Origin: Paraurantiacibacter namhicola
Lineage (GTDB): Bacteria; Pseudomonadota; Alphaproteobacteria; Sphingomonadales; Sphingomonadaceae
Assembly: GCF_001687545.1 (NCBI RefSeq)
Contig: NZ_CP016545.1
Span: 558,001 to 622,000 of the forward strand
Direction of reading: 5' to 3'
DNA: 64,000 bases
Below the pieces are notes generated by a model that was given only the letters and a program-made list of their open reading frames with translations, ran no database searches and was not told the DNA's origin. The position numbers and the translations under genes were made by a program. The first letter of the stretch is position 1; the number at the start of each line of letters is the position of its first letter. Shown here piece after piece: positions 37,190 through 53,758 of this stretch.

Positions 37190-38166
37190 GCCAGCAGGTC
37201 CCGTATCATGCTGCCCAGCCCGCCCTTGCGATAGGCGCCCGAAGCGGCCGCACGCGCGATGTGGAAGGGGCGCCGCAGCGCAGGCTCGGAGATTGCTTGC
37301 AGCCGCAGCGACGCGGCGCGCTCGTCCTTCCAAAGGCTCTCCATCCCGGCGCCGTATCGCGCGCCTCCGATCTCGCTCTCGAGTTCGGATCGCAGGCCGC
37401 TGCCAAGCTCCAGCATGGCGCAAAGCTGGAGTTCTTCCGCTTCCAGCCTGCCCCGGATCGGCTCCCTGCGGGCGCGCGAAAGCCGGTCCGCAAAGGGGGA
37501 GAGCCGCGATGCCTGTGCGGTCTGGCTGATCCAGCCCTGCGACACATTATCTCTGTGACGCCGGTAATCGACCAGCGTGTCGTCCGTCCAATTTGCCAGA
37601 CCGAAGTGGGCGGCGAACCCGGGCAGCCATGCATCGTGCTCGCGCATCGCGAAGGGCTGCATGGCGAAGGCGGGCTGCAGCCGGGCGTCGAAGGCCATGC
37701 AGCATCCGGCCACCAGCGCCTGCGTGCCCTCTCCCGCGGCGCGCGCCTGCCCGGACAGGGTCAGGCCGGTGTCCTCCCCCTCGCTGTCCACGATCCGCGC
37801 ATCGTGCACCGCCACCCAGGGTGCAGGTTTGGCGGCAAAGGCGCGCGACAGGCTAGCCAGCTTGTCTGCGCGCCAGATGTCGTCCTGGTCGCAAAAGGCG
37901 ATCACATCCCCCCTGCAAGCCGCGGCGATCCGCGCGAAGTTTGCGCTCGGTCCGCTCGGCCCGGCCCCGTCCAGCAGCCGGACGGGGATGTCGCTGATGG
38001 CAGAAAAGCTGGCGATGATGGCCAGCGTTTCGTCGCGCGAACCGTCGTCCCCGATCACGATCTCGAATGGCGGATGGCTTTGCGCCGCCAAGCTCTGCAG
38101 CTGCGCGGCCAGAAATCTCGCGCCGTTGAAAGTGGCGAGCGCAATGGAGATGCGCATGGCGGTCAT
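37186..38166 (-). CDS. Glycosyltransferase family 2 protein
   Basis: A 326-residue GT-A glycosyltransferase. The N-terminal signature MRISIALATFNGARFLAAQLQSL and the strand EIVIGDDGSRDET are typical GT2. The metal-binding DxD equivalent is VIAFCDQDDIW at about residue 90-95, with the rhamnosyltransferase-like DDIWRADKLASL. The ATG 38166 overlaps the stop of the upstream WcaI-like gene and is preferred over the ATG three codons later (MRIS). GT2 enzymes with CDQDDIW often transfer rhamnose or other deoxysugars in O-antigen synthesis. The donor is not proved. Confidence 0.9.
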   Translation of the reverse strand: MTAMRISIALATFNGARFLAAQLQSLAAQSHPPFEIVIGDDGSRDETLAIIASFSAISDIPVRLLDGAGPSGPSANFARIAAACRGDVIAFCDQDDIWRADKLASLSRAFAAKPAPWVAVHDARIVDSEGEDTGLTLSGQARAAGEGTQALVAGCCMAFDARLQPAFAMQPFAMREHDAWLPGFAAHFGLANWTDDTLVDYRRHRDNVSQGWISQTAQASRLSPFADRLSRARREPIRGRLEAEELQLCAMLELGSGLRSELESEIGGARYGAGMESLWKDERAASLRLQAISEPALRRPFHIARAAASGAYRKGGLGSMIRDLLA

Positions 38167-39385
38167 CCCGCCGCAAGCGCATGCAGCTCGCTGCGCCACT
38201 GCTCGATGATGGCCTTTTTCTGCCAGCGCTCGGCCGCACGCTCGCCCGCCGCCTTGCCGAGGCGAGCTCGTTTGGCCGGATCGTCCGCCAATTCCGCAAT
38301 CGCGCCCGCCATCGCGGCGGCATCGCCCGGCGGGGTCAGGATGCCGCAGCCCTGCACCTCGTCATGCAGGCCGGTTCCCGGCGCAGCGGAGGCGATGACG
38401 GGGCGTTCGGACAGGAGGATATTCGTCAGCTTGGATGGTAGGACCAGGTCAGCTGCCTGCGGGTGCTGGGGCAGCAGGTGCATGTCCGCCATCGCCAGCA
38501 GGCTGGCCATGCGCTGCGCCGGCTGGGGCGGGTGGAAATGCAAATTGGGCAGGCCTTCGCCCATCGCCTGCAGCCGCTCGCGCTGCGATCCCTCGCCGCA
38601 GATCACGATGGCGATGTCCGGGCGATCTGCCAGCATCTGCGCCGCCTCGATTGGCAGTTCCAGCCCCTGCTTGTTGGCGATATTGCCGGCGTAGAGCGCA
38701 ACCGTCTTGCCCTGCAGGCCCAATTCCGCGCGCATGGTATCGCCATCTGCATACTGCGGGCCGAAGCCAGGCTCCGCCCAATTGCGCAGTTCGCGGATCT
38801 TGCCGGGATCGACCTGCTTCGCGCGCAGCTTGGCGACCATCTTGGGGCCGATTGTGGACACGATATCGGCCCGCTGGAGCAGCGAGGATTCAAAATTTCG
38901 CGCCTTCACCGCGACCTGTCCATATTCGCTCAGCAGGCCGAGCGCGAAGGCAGCATCGATCTCGAAATCCTGCACATGCACCCACAGTTTCGCCCCGGCC
39001 ATGCGCGCGGCGAGCGCCGCGACGGGGATCGAGAACAGCGAGGGCGCTATGCAGAGCACCACGTCCGGCCGCCAGCGCATCGCCCGCGCCAGCATGGGCG
39101 GTACGGCGCTGGCCGCAAAGGACATGTGGTGGACGATCCGGCGCTTCCCGCCCGGATGGCGCGGGACGTAAAGCGGCGCGCGCAGGATCTCCACGCCGCC
39201 GGCATCCTCCGTCTCGTAATCGAACTGCCTGTAGCCTTCGGGCAGCTTCCATGCCGGGTAATAGGGCTTACCCGTGACGATCTTCACCTCGTCACCGCCC
39301 GCCGCGAGCGCCTCCAGCAGGCCGCTGGTATAAGGGCCGATGCCGATCAGTTCGGGCGCGTAATTGATACCGAGGGCCAGGAGCT

Positions 39386-39389
<4 letters not shown>
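38163..39389 (-). CDS. WcaI-like glycosyltransferase family 4 protein
   Basis: A 408-residue GT-B enzyme similar to the colanic-acid glycosyltransferase WcaI. N-terminal MKLLALGINYAPELIGIGPYTSGLLEALAAGGDEVKIVTGKPYYPAWKLPEGY is the family's hallmark, followed by PHHMSFAASA-type and WVHVQDFEIDAAFALGLL segments. The donor domain has VALYAGNIANKQGLELPIEAAQML and LPSKLTNILLSERPVIASA. In E. coli, WcaI adds a sugar (fucose has been proposed) during colanic-acid synthesis; its neighbours there are gmd and fcl, as here. It overlaps fcl by four bases. Confidence 0.9.
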
Positions 39390-42560
<3,171 letters not shown>

Positions 42561-42600
42561 GTCGGAATGGCCGGACCTGTCGATCACGGCGCGACCTGCC

Positions 42601-43194
42601 TCAGCTGTCGGGGACGGCGAAACTGCCGCTGACCCGGCCATTGCCGCCCGTGCCTGTCGGACCCGGATCGGAGGATGCCGCGCCCTGGCCGTCCACGCTG
42701 GAAAGGCCGGACTTCAGGTCGATGACCAGGCGTCCGCCGTTCAGCGTATCGCCGCCGCGGCGCAGCGCCACGCCGCCCGAAAGCACGATGACGCGGCGAT
42801 TGAAGTCATAAACCGCCGCATTGCCGCTGGCGCGCTCGTTCCCGCGCGTCACGGTGACGCCGCCGACCGCGTCGATGCGCTGGATCTGCAAGCCGTTGGT
42901 GTCGGTATAGGCCACGGTCATGCGGCTGGCGGTGAGGCGCAGATCGCCCTGCGTAATCACGACGCCGCCGGACAGGACCACGCGGTTCTGCCGATCCTGC
43001 AGCTCGATCCGGTCGGCGGCGTAATTGACCGGCTGGTTGGAATTGAACCCGGCGATGCTCTGTGCGCCCGCAATGCCGCCAAAGGCCAGCGTGGCCGCGC
43101 AGCTGGCGAGGAAGCCTGCACCCAGGCCGCCCAGCGCGAGCTGGCGAAGCGAGCGGCGCGGCGGGGTTTGCGGGGCTATGGTCTGTCTCGTCAT
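42601..43194 (-). CDS. lptA: LPS transport periplasmic protein LptA
   Basis: Forms the periplasmic bridge that carries LPS from LptC to LptDE. The 197-residue form (ATG 43194) has a signal region (LRQLALGGLGAGFLASCAATLAFGGIAGAQS) and an OstA-type beta-jellyroll: NYAADRIELQDRQNRVVLSGGVVITQGDLRLTASRMTV, then RIDAVGGVTVTRGNERASGNAAVYD. The C-terminus is low-complexity (GQGAASSDPGPTGTGG). lptC lies ten bases upstream, but the gene that follows lptA is the nucleotidyltransferase-fold gene, not lptB. Confidence 0.93.
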   Translation of the reverse strand: MTRQTIAPQTPPRRSLRQLALGGLGAGFLASCAATLAFGGIAGAQSIAGFNSNQPVNYAADRIELQDRQNRVVLSGGVVITQGDLRLTASRMTVAYTDTNGLQIQRIDAVGGVTVTRGNERASGNAAVYDFNRRVIVLSGGVALRRGGDTLNGGRLVIDLKSGLSSVDGQGAASSDPGPTGTGGNGRVSGSFAVPDS

Positions 43195-43204
43195 CGTCTT
43201 GTCC

Positions 43205-43858
43205 TCAAAGTCCGGCAGGCAGGCGCAGCTGCCCCGGCACCATTCGCATCCTGGCATTGCCATCCAGCGAGATGGTGCGCGTCTCCAGGTCTGCATTGAT
43301 CGCGTTGGCGCTGAACGTGCCCGCGGGCACCGCGCCGGAAATGCCGCCACTGCCGCGCATGGTCTTGTCTGCAAGGTCCACCGTGACATTGCGCGCCTGC
43401 ATGGTGAAGCCGTCGGAAGCGACGAATTGCACCATTCCGTCGATCGTGACGCTGTCTTCCTCCAGCTGGAAGAAGCCCTTGTCCGCCACCAGCGATGCGG
43501 GGCCGCCCTGCAGCAGGATGCGGGCCTGCAATTCGCGCATCAGCACCACGGGCACGCTGGCGCTGCGCTGCACCGCCTCGTCAGCGCCGATGGAGAAGGG
43601 TCGGCCCTGGCCGTCCTGACCGCGATAAAGCGCGTTTTCCACGCTCAGCCGGTTGTCGGCAATGTCCACCTTGTTGCGATCGAGCAGGAAGCTGACCTCG
43701 CCGCGAGGGCTGAGCGGGGTGATCACCATCATTGCGAGCACGCTGCCCACCAGCGCCGGGAGCAGCCAGGCCAGCGTGCGCACAGTCTTGTCCAGCGCGC
43801 TGCCCGGGGCGGCGAATTGCTGGCGGCGTGTGCGGATGCGGTCTGCGGCTTCGCTCAT
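43205..43858 (-). CDS. lptC: LPS export protein LptC
   Basis: An inner-membrane-anchored periplasmic protein that hands LPS from LptB2FG to LptA. It has 217 residues with a single helix (TLAWLLPALVGSVLAMMVITPL, about 28-49) and a jellyroll with EVSFLLDRNKVDIADNRLSVENALYRG and MQARNVTVDLADKTMRGSG. Length and form fit the family. It overlaps or abuts the RNase D-like gene (six bases between) and is ten bases from lptA; the order rnd-lptC-lptA is common in sphingomonads. Confidence 0.93.
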   Translation of the reverse strand: MSEAADRIRTRRQQFAAPGSALDKTVRTLAWLLPALVGSVLAMMVITPLSPRGEVSFLLDRNKVDIADNRLSVENALYRGQDGQGRPFSIGADEAVQRSASVPVVLMRELQARILLQGGPASLVADKGFFQLEEDSVTIDGMVQFVASDGFTMQARNVTVDLADKTMRGSGGISGAVPAGTFSANAINADLETRTISLDGNARMRMVPGQLRLPAGL

Positions 43859-43864
43859 GGCGGC

Positions 43865-44482
43865 TTACATGTGGCTGAAAATGTCGTGGTCCGCCCAACC
43901 GGCCAGGTCCAGCCGGGCGCGGGTGGGCAGGAAATCGAAGCAGGCCTGCGCCATTTCCGTGCGGCCTTCGCGTGCCAGCCGCTCCACCAGGATGACTCGC
44001 ATGCGGTGGAGGTAACGCACGTCGGAGGCGGCGTAATCGCGCTGGGCCTCGGTAATTTCGTCGGCGCCCCAGTCGCTCGACTGCTGTTGCTTGGAGATGC
44101 TCTCGCCCAGCAGTTCGTCGACCAGGATCTTCAGGCCATGCCGGTCGGTATAGGTGCGCACCAGCTTGCTGGCGATCTTGGTGCAGAAAACCGGCGCGGC
44201 CATCACGCCAAGGTAATGTTCGATCGCGGCCAGGTCGAAGCGGCCGAAGTGATACAGCTTCGTGCGCGAAGGGTCCGCCAGCACGGCCTTCAGGTTAGGC
44301 GCGGCATAATCGCTGCCCACCTTGAAGCGCACCAGGTGCTCGTCGCCCCCGCCATCGGACAATTGTACGACGCACAGGCGGTCGCGCGCAGTGATCAGGC
44401 CCATCGTCTCGGTGTCGACGGCAATATCGCCCGGCGCCAGCACGCCTTCGGGCAGGTCTTCTTCGTGAAAATATACAGCCAT
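43865..44482 (-). CDS. rnd: RNase D-like 3'-5' exonuclease
   Basis: A 205-residue DEDDy exonuclease. Exo I is DTETMGL (about 24), Exo II is FGRFDLAAIEHYLG (about 81), and Exo III is YAASDVRYLHRMR (about 151-155), with the general-base tyrosine. Unlike E. coli RNase D (375 residues) it has no HRDC domains. Short RNase D-like proteins of this kind are normal in Alphaproteobacteria and probably mature tRNA or other structured RNA ends. It starts the rnd-lptC-lptA unit and is divergent from ung, with 78 bases between start codons. Confidence 0.9.
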   Translation of the reverse strand: MAVYFHEEDLPEGVLAPGDIAVDTETMGLITARDRLCVVQLSDGGGDEHLVRFKVGSDYAAPNLKAVLADPSRTKLYHFGRFDLAAIEHYLGVMAAPVFCTKIASKLVRTYTDRHGLKILVDELLGESISKQQQSSDWGADEITEAQRDYAASDVRYLHRMRVILVERLAREGRTEMAQACFDFLPTRARLDLAGWADHDIFSHM

Positions 44483-44560
44483 GGAAGCGCCCTAGGCCGA
44501 TTGGGGATGGAGGGAAAGGGCAACTGGTGCGCGTGTGCGCCAGCCTGTATTCCCCGATGC

Positions 44561-45262
44561 ATGAACGAAAGCGTTCCCGAAAGCTGGCGCGCCGCGCTGG
44601 AGCCGGCCCTGGCCACGCCGGAAGCCCGCGCTCTGGGCGGCTGGCTTCAGGCGGAGGAAGCCGCTGGCAAGACGATCTATCCCCCGCGCGGACAGCGCCT
44701 GCGTGCGCTGGAGCTCACGCCGCTGGAGGATGTGAAGGCGGTGATCATCGGGCAGGATCCCTATCACGGCCCGAGGCAGGCCATGGGCCTCAGCTTCTCC
44801 GTACCGCGCGGAGAGAAGCTGCCGCCCAGCCTGCGCAACATCTACAAGGAGCTGGCGAGCGATCTGGACATCGCAGCGCCGCAGCATGGCGACCTGATCG
44901 CCTGGGCGCGGCAGGGCGTGCTGCTGCTCAATACATCGCTTACCGTGGAAGCCGGAAAGGCTGGAAGCCATGCGGGGCGCGGCTGGAAGGCCATCACCGA
45001 TGCGATTGTCCAAGCCGTGGCGGACCGCGATGCGCCAACCGCCTTCGTGCTGTGGGGCGGCCACGCGCAGAGAAAGGCGCAGGCCATTGCGGGCCTGCAG
45101 GCCGGATCGCCGCATTTCGTGCTGTCGAGCCCGCATCCGAGCCCGCTTTCCGCCCATCGCGGTTTCTTCGGCAGCAAGCCATTCAGCCAGGTGAATGCCT
45201 TTCTGGAGCACAGCGGGCGCGGCGCAATCGACTGGCGGCTCGTTGATCGCAATCAGGCGTAA
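44561..45262 (+). CDS. ung: Uracil-DNA glycosylase
   Basis: Removes uracil from DNA in base-excision repair. The 233-residue protein starts at ATG 44561 (MNESVPESWRAAL); the frame is open further upstream but has no good ribosome site. Family A motifs are complete: the water-activating loop GQDPYHG at residues 64-70 (Asp66 catalytic), LLLNTSLTVE, and the DNA-intercalating loop HPSPLSAHRGFFG. It converges with gltD, and the hairpin cluster begins five bases after its stop. Confidence 0.97.
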   Translation: MNESVPESWRAALEPALATPEARALGGWLQAEEAAGKTIYPPRGQRLRALELTPLEDVKAVIIGQDPYHGPRQAMGLSFSVPRGEKLPPSLRNIYKELASDLDIAAPQHGDLIAWARQGVLLLNTSLTVEAGKAGSHAGRGWKAITDAIVQAVADRDAPTAFVLWGGHAQRKAQAIAGLQAGSPHFVLSSPHPSPLSAHRGFFGSKPFSQVNAFLEHSGRGAIDWRLVDRNQA

Positions 45263-45267
45263 AAGCC

Positions 45268-45359
45268 GGCCGCCGCGCTGACTTGGGGGGCAGTCACGGC
45301 GGCCCTGTCCAACGCGTAAGCGCGGACAGCCAGTCCCGGGATGCGACCCGAAGGGCTGG
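45268..45359. ncRNA. Three directly abutting hairpins, candidate structured RNA or gltBD terminator region
   Basis: Hairpin 1 (45268-45304): GGCCGCCG / CGGCGGCC plus TGACT / AGTCA, with a CGC bulge. Hairpin 2 (45305-45329): CTGTCC / GGACAG, inner CGC / GCG with a GTAA (GNRA) loop. Hairpin 3 (45330-45359): CCAGTCC / GGGCTGG, inner CGGG / CCCG, with an AA bulge. No base separates the three stems. The GNRA loop and a U-G pair in hairpin 3 favour a plus-strand RNA. On the minus strand, hairpin 1 runs into GGCTTTT, so it could end gltD transcription. I do not recognise a known RNA family. Confidence 0.45.
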
Positions 45360-45414
45360 GGCAAGCGGGGGCGGCTAGAGGCTGCCTGACGTAAAGGGAA
45401 GGCGGATTACCTAT

Positions 45415-45426
45415 ACATACGTATGT
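45415..45426. other. Perfect 12-bp palindrome ACATACGTATGT
   Basis: A symmetric AT-rich site in a GC-rich background, 18 bases past the gltD stop on the gltD strand. It may be a protein-binding site, but nothing in the neighbourhood shows which protein. Confidence 0.3.
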
Positions 45427-45444
45427 TTGCGACGAGGTGTTGCT

Positions 45445-46881
45445 TCAACGGGGCAATTGGGTGCTTCCGGTCAGCGCTTCGTCCACGCTTGCGGCGCACT
45501 GGCGGCCTTCACGGATTGCCCAGACCACGAGGCTCTGGCCGCGCCGCATATCGCCGCAGGCCCAGATGCCTTCCTCGCTGGTGGCGTAAGCACTCGTATC
45601 CGCATCCACATTGCCGCGATCGGTCAGGGCAACGCCGGCCTGGTCCAGCATGCCGGTTTTCTGGGGGCCGAGGAATCCCATGGCCAGCAGGATCAAGTCG
45701 GCCGGCAGGGTGAACTCGCTGCCGGGGACTTCTTTCAGCGAACCATCGGACCAGTCGGCGCGCACGCATTTCAGGCCGGTGACCTGGCCGTCCTGCCCGA
45801 CCACTTCCTTGGTCAGCACGGCCCAGTCGCGATTGACGCCTTCCTCGTGGCTGCTGGACGTGCGCAGCTTCATTGGCCAGTCGGGCCAGGTCAGCAGCTT
45901 GTCTTCCATCTCGGGCGGCTGGGGCATGATCTCGATCTGCGTCACGCTCTTCGCGCCCTGGCGGTTGGACGTGCCCACGCAGTCGCTGCCGGTGTCGCCG
46001 CCGCCGATTACGATCACGTCCTTGCCCGTTGCCGTCAGGCTGCCGCGCGGGGCCGCGCGCGTCTCGTCATCGCCCGCATTGCGCTTGTTCTGCTGGGTCA
46101 GGAATTCCATCGCCAGCCGCACGCCGGGCAGCTCCGCACCGGGAATATCCAGCGCGCGGGGATGCTCCGCCCCGCCGGACAGCACCACGGCATCGAAGTT
46201 TTCCTTCAGGCTCTTGATGGACACATCTACGCCGATTTCCGTGCTGGTGCGGAAGGTGACGCCCTCGGCCTCCATCTGCACGGCGCGCCGGTTGATCAGC
46301 TGCTTTTCCATCTTGAAGTCGGGGATGCCGTAACGCAGCAGCCCGCCCACACGGTCGCTCTTCTCGAACACGGTCACGGTGTGCCCGGCACGTGCCAGTT
46401 GCTGCGCGCAGGCGAGCCCCGCGGGGCCGCTGCCGACCACGGCCACGGTCTTGCCGGTCTTGCGCGCGGTTTCCACCGGCTTGATCCAGCCTTCCTTCCA
46501 CCCGCGATCGACGATGGCGCATTCGATGCTCTTGATGGTCACCGGTTCCTCGGTGATGTTCAGCGTGCAGCTCGCCTCGCACGGGGCGGGGCAGACGCGG
46601 CCGGTAAACTCCGGGAAATTGTTGGTGGAATGCAGCACTTCCAGCGCGTTGCGCCAGTCGCCTTCGTACACCAGGTGGTTCCAGTCCGGGATGATGTTGT
46701 TTACCGGGCAGCCGTTGTGACAATACGGGATGCCGCAATTCATGCAGCGCGCCGCCTGGTTGGAGATCGCCTCTTCCGAATGCGGGATGGCAAACTCGCG
46801 GTAATGCTTCAGCCGCTCTTCCGGCGCCGCATAGCCGCGGTCCTGCCGCTCGATTTCGAGAAAGCCCGTTTCCTTGCCCAT
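45445..46881 (-). CDS. gltD: Glutamate synthase (NADPH) small subunit
   Basis: The beta subunit supplies electrons from NADPH to GltB for making glutamate from glutamine and 2-oxoglutarate. The 478 residues contain the N-terminal iron-sulfur cysteines C46, C49, C54 and C58 ([14 protein letters not shown]) and C97, C101 and C105 (CPAPCEASC). FAD binding is at [22 protein letters not shown] and NADPH binding at [21 protein letters not shown]. It lies five bases after gltB stops, the usual gltBD operon. Confidence 0.97.
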   Translation of the reverse strand: MGKETGFLEIERQDRGYAAPEERLKHYREFAIPHSEEAISNQAARCMNCGIPYCHNGCPVNNIIPDWNHLVYEGDWRNALEVLHSTNNFPEFTGRVCPAPCEASCTLNITEEPVTIKSIECAIVDRGWKEGWIKPVETARKTGKTVAVVGSGPAGLACAQQLARAGHTVTVFEKSDRVGGLLRYGIPDFKMEKQLINRRAVQMEAEGVTFRTSTEIGVDVSIKSLKENFDAVVLSGGAEHPRALDIPGAELPGVRLAMEFLTQQNKRNAGDDETRAAPRGSLTATGKDVIVIGGGDTGSDCVGTSNRQGAKSVTQIEIMPQPPEMEDKLLTWPDWPMKLRTSSSHEEGVNRDWAVLTKEVVGQDGQVTGLKCVRADWSDGSLKEVPGSEFTLPADLILLAMGFLGPQKTGMLDQAGVALTDRGNVDADTSAYATSEEGIWACGDMRRGQSLVVWAIREGRQCAASVDEALTGSTQLPR

Positions 46882-46886
46882 GTCCC

Positions 46887-51530
<4,644 letters not shown>

Positions 51531-51725
51531 GGCGGCCCTTCCTGTCGCTCTCTAACCGGGCCGGAGCGGGGGACAGGGCGTCAGAATGGTTTCATCCGAA
51601 ACGAAACCGCGCCCACCGCACCGGGTGCTTTCACAAAATGTCGCGAAAGCCCCTATTGGAGACAGGAAACTGTTTTGGCAAGATTCGTGGCGGCGCGTTT
51701 TGCTGCGCCGCAGCAAAGTTGGACT

Positions 51726-53720
51726 TTAGGCGGCGCCGCTGATGCGTTGCAGCGTTTCCAGCGCCTCGCGCAATTCGCGCTCGGCCTTCTCGCGATCGGC
51801 CGGCGCTTCAGCCGCAGCCATGCCTGCGGGCGGGTCGAACGGACGCGGGGCCGCGCTTGCTGCCTCTGACGGCTTGCCATCGACCGCGGCCTGCGGCGGG
51901 AAGCTGACGCTCTGCTGGACGCCATCGTCTTCCGGCTCGTCCACGCGGACGAATTCCTGTTTGCGAGCGAAGGGGTTGGACATTTCCGACAGCGAGCCGA
52001 ACCGGTCGGTGCTCTCGTCCGCCACGTCTTCGCCCGCCTCATCGTCATGCGCCTCATCCTCGTGCGCGTCGACCGCCTGCGGGGCCTGGAAGACCTGCCG
52101 CGGCTGGCTCGGATCGGCACGCATGGCATTGAGCGGCAAGGTGAGCGAAGCGGCGAGATCGTCGCTGTCGTCATCCTCATCGTCATCATCATGCACAGAG
52201 AGATCCATCCGCGCGAAGGGATTGGATGGCGCGGGCGGGGCGACCGGGGTTGGCTCGGCTGCGAAAGCGGGCTGCGCTTCGGCTACCTGTTCCATCGGCT
52301 CTGCGGGCTCGGGTGCCTGCTCGGGCGGCTGCTGGGGCGCGGCAAAAGCCTGCGGCATGGCGGACTGCGCTGCGGGTTCCGTAGCGGGAGAGGGTGCCGA
52401 GAAGTCGGCAGGCGCGGCGGCCTCAGGCTTCTTGAAGAAGCTGGCAACTGCGCTGGCGACATCGTCGTCCTGCAGCGGGTCGATTTCTTCTGCGGCCAGT
52501 GCCGGAACGGCACCGCGGGCGTCCAGGCCAGCCGGTGCGGCCTGCGGGGCAAAGGCCGGCTGCGGCGCCGCAGCAGCCATTTCCTGCCGTTTACGGATCG
52601 CGCCGCCAAGCCGCTCGGCCAATGCCATCAGGCCGGGTTCGGACCCGCTTTGCTGCGGTGCCGCCGGCTGCTGGACGGGCGCGGCATGGAGCTGCGGCTG
52701 GTCTTCGGGCGTGAATTCACTGGGCATGGCGGGCCTTTCGGCGTGGATTGGGGGTGTGGCCGCAAGGGGCTCTGCTGCGTGGTCGTGCGGCATCTCGAAA
52801 GAAGCAGGCTGCGCGGGCATCTCTGCCTGCGATGGCGCGGAAAATGCCAGCGTTTTGGCCGGTTCCGGTGCCGGCTCATAGGTTTGCTTGATGGCAGGGT
52901 CGGAAATCAGATCGGTGATAGGTTCGGAATCTGGTTCCGGCGCCGGCATATCCGGCTGGAAGAGCTGACGCTCGCTCGCCAGCGAAGGCGCAGAAAACTG
53001 CAGTGGCGGCGATGCTGCCGAATCGGCTTCGTCAGCCGGTTCGGCTGCGTCTTCGCCGTCTTCGCCGACTTCGGCCGTGTCATTGCGCAAATGTTCAAGG
53101 TGGACGGGCTCCGGATCATCCGGCTCACCTTCTTCGCTGGCGAAATCGCCCAGCTCCAGCGCGTCGATGTCCACCGGCTCGTGAACGGGCGATCCTTCGC
53201 CTTCACCCGGCACGGGCACATAAGTCATGTAATCGCTCGGGCCTTCATCTTCCTCGATGGCGAGGGAGCGGCGCTTCTGCTTCTGTCCAGCAGGCTGCTC
53301 GCCGCCGAGGCCCTCTTCACCCAGTTCGTCCCGCGCGGAGATCGGGGTCGGCGCGGACGTGCCGCCACCCGCAATCTCACCGAAAAGCGCGCGGCCTTCC
53401 GGCTTCGGAGCTTGCGCATCGGCCACCTTGTTGCCCAGCCAATAGCCGAAGCCCGCGCCGATCGCGGCGAAACCAAGGGCCATGGAAAGGCGCGCCGTCA
53501 TGCCGAGCGGCGGTTGCGCGGCGGCGAAGAAGGATGAAATACCCGTCGCCGTCACGAAGGATTCGAGCAGGGCAATCGGCAGGACCATGCAGCCCAGGCC
53601 GAACAGCGCGGCGAACCACAGCGCCACCACGGCCGGAAAGGCCGGATGCGCGCTGATGGGCGGTTTTCCACCCTTCGCGCGGCTTTGCTGTTTCACGGTA
53701 TCGGCAGCAAGTGTGGCCAA
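51726..53720 (-). CDS. Long disordered membrane protein with two N-terminal helices
   Basis: A 664-residue protein of unknown function. Two membrane helices lie at about 28-54 (VVALWFAALFGLGCMVLPIALLES) and 73-95 (RLSMALGFAAIGAGFGYWLGNKVA). From about 110 the sequence is low-complexity, rich in Ala, Pro, Glu and Asp, thus probably disordered and cytoplasmic. It carries a repeated SNPFAR element, at about residues 500 and 586, each followed by an acidic stretch. The last 30 residues form a helix (DREKAERELREALETLQRI). It stands alone between gltB and the XrtA-type glycosyltransferase. The layout resembles scaffolding or envelope-tethering proteins, but no domain is recognised. Confidence 0.8.
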   Translation of the reverse strand: MATLAADTVKQQSRAKGGKPPISAHPAFPAVVALWFAALFGLGCMVLPIALLESFVTATGISSFFAAAQPPLGMTARLSMALGFAAIGAGFGYWLGNKVADAQAPKPEGRALFGEIAGGGTSAPTPISARDELGEEGLGGEQPAGQKQKRRSLAIEEDEGPSDYMTYVPVPGEGEGSPVHEPVDIDALELGDFASEEGEPDDPEPVHLEHLRNDTAEVGEDGEDAAEPADEADSAASPPLQFSAPSLASERQLFQPDMPAPEPDSEPITDLISDPAIKQTYEPAPEPAKTLAFSAPSQAEMPAQPASFEMPHDHAAEPLAATPPIHAERPAMPSEFTPEDQPQLHAAPVQQPAAPQQSGSEPGLMALAERLGGAIRKRQEMAAAAPQPAFAPQAAPAGLDARGAVPALAAEEIDPLQDDDVASAVASFFKKPEAAAPADFSAPSPATEPAAQSAMPQAFAAPQQPPEQAPEPAEPMEQVAEAQPAFAAEPTPVAPPAPSNPFARMDLSVHDDDDEDDDSDDLAASLTLPLNAMRADPSQPRQVFQAPQAVDAHEDEAHDDEAGEDVADESTDRFGSLSEMSNPFARKQEFVRVDEPEDDGVQQSVSFPPQAAVDGKPSEAASAAPRPFDPPAGMAAAEAPADREKAERELREALETLQRISGAA

Positions 53721-53758
53721 GATAACCCCGTCTCGTTTCGTTTGCGGTCAGGCACGCC

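Noticed and set aside
43025-45262. A 745-codon plus-strand frame ending with uracil-DNA glycosylase
   Set aside because: Only the last 233 codons resemble a protein (Ung). The upstream part is antisense to lptA, lptC and rnd.
51699-51717. TTTGCTGC-GCC-GCAGCAAA hairpin after the disordered protein gene
   Set aside because: A clean palindrome, but neither strand has a T run after it, so terminator function cannot be supported.
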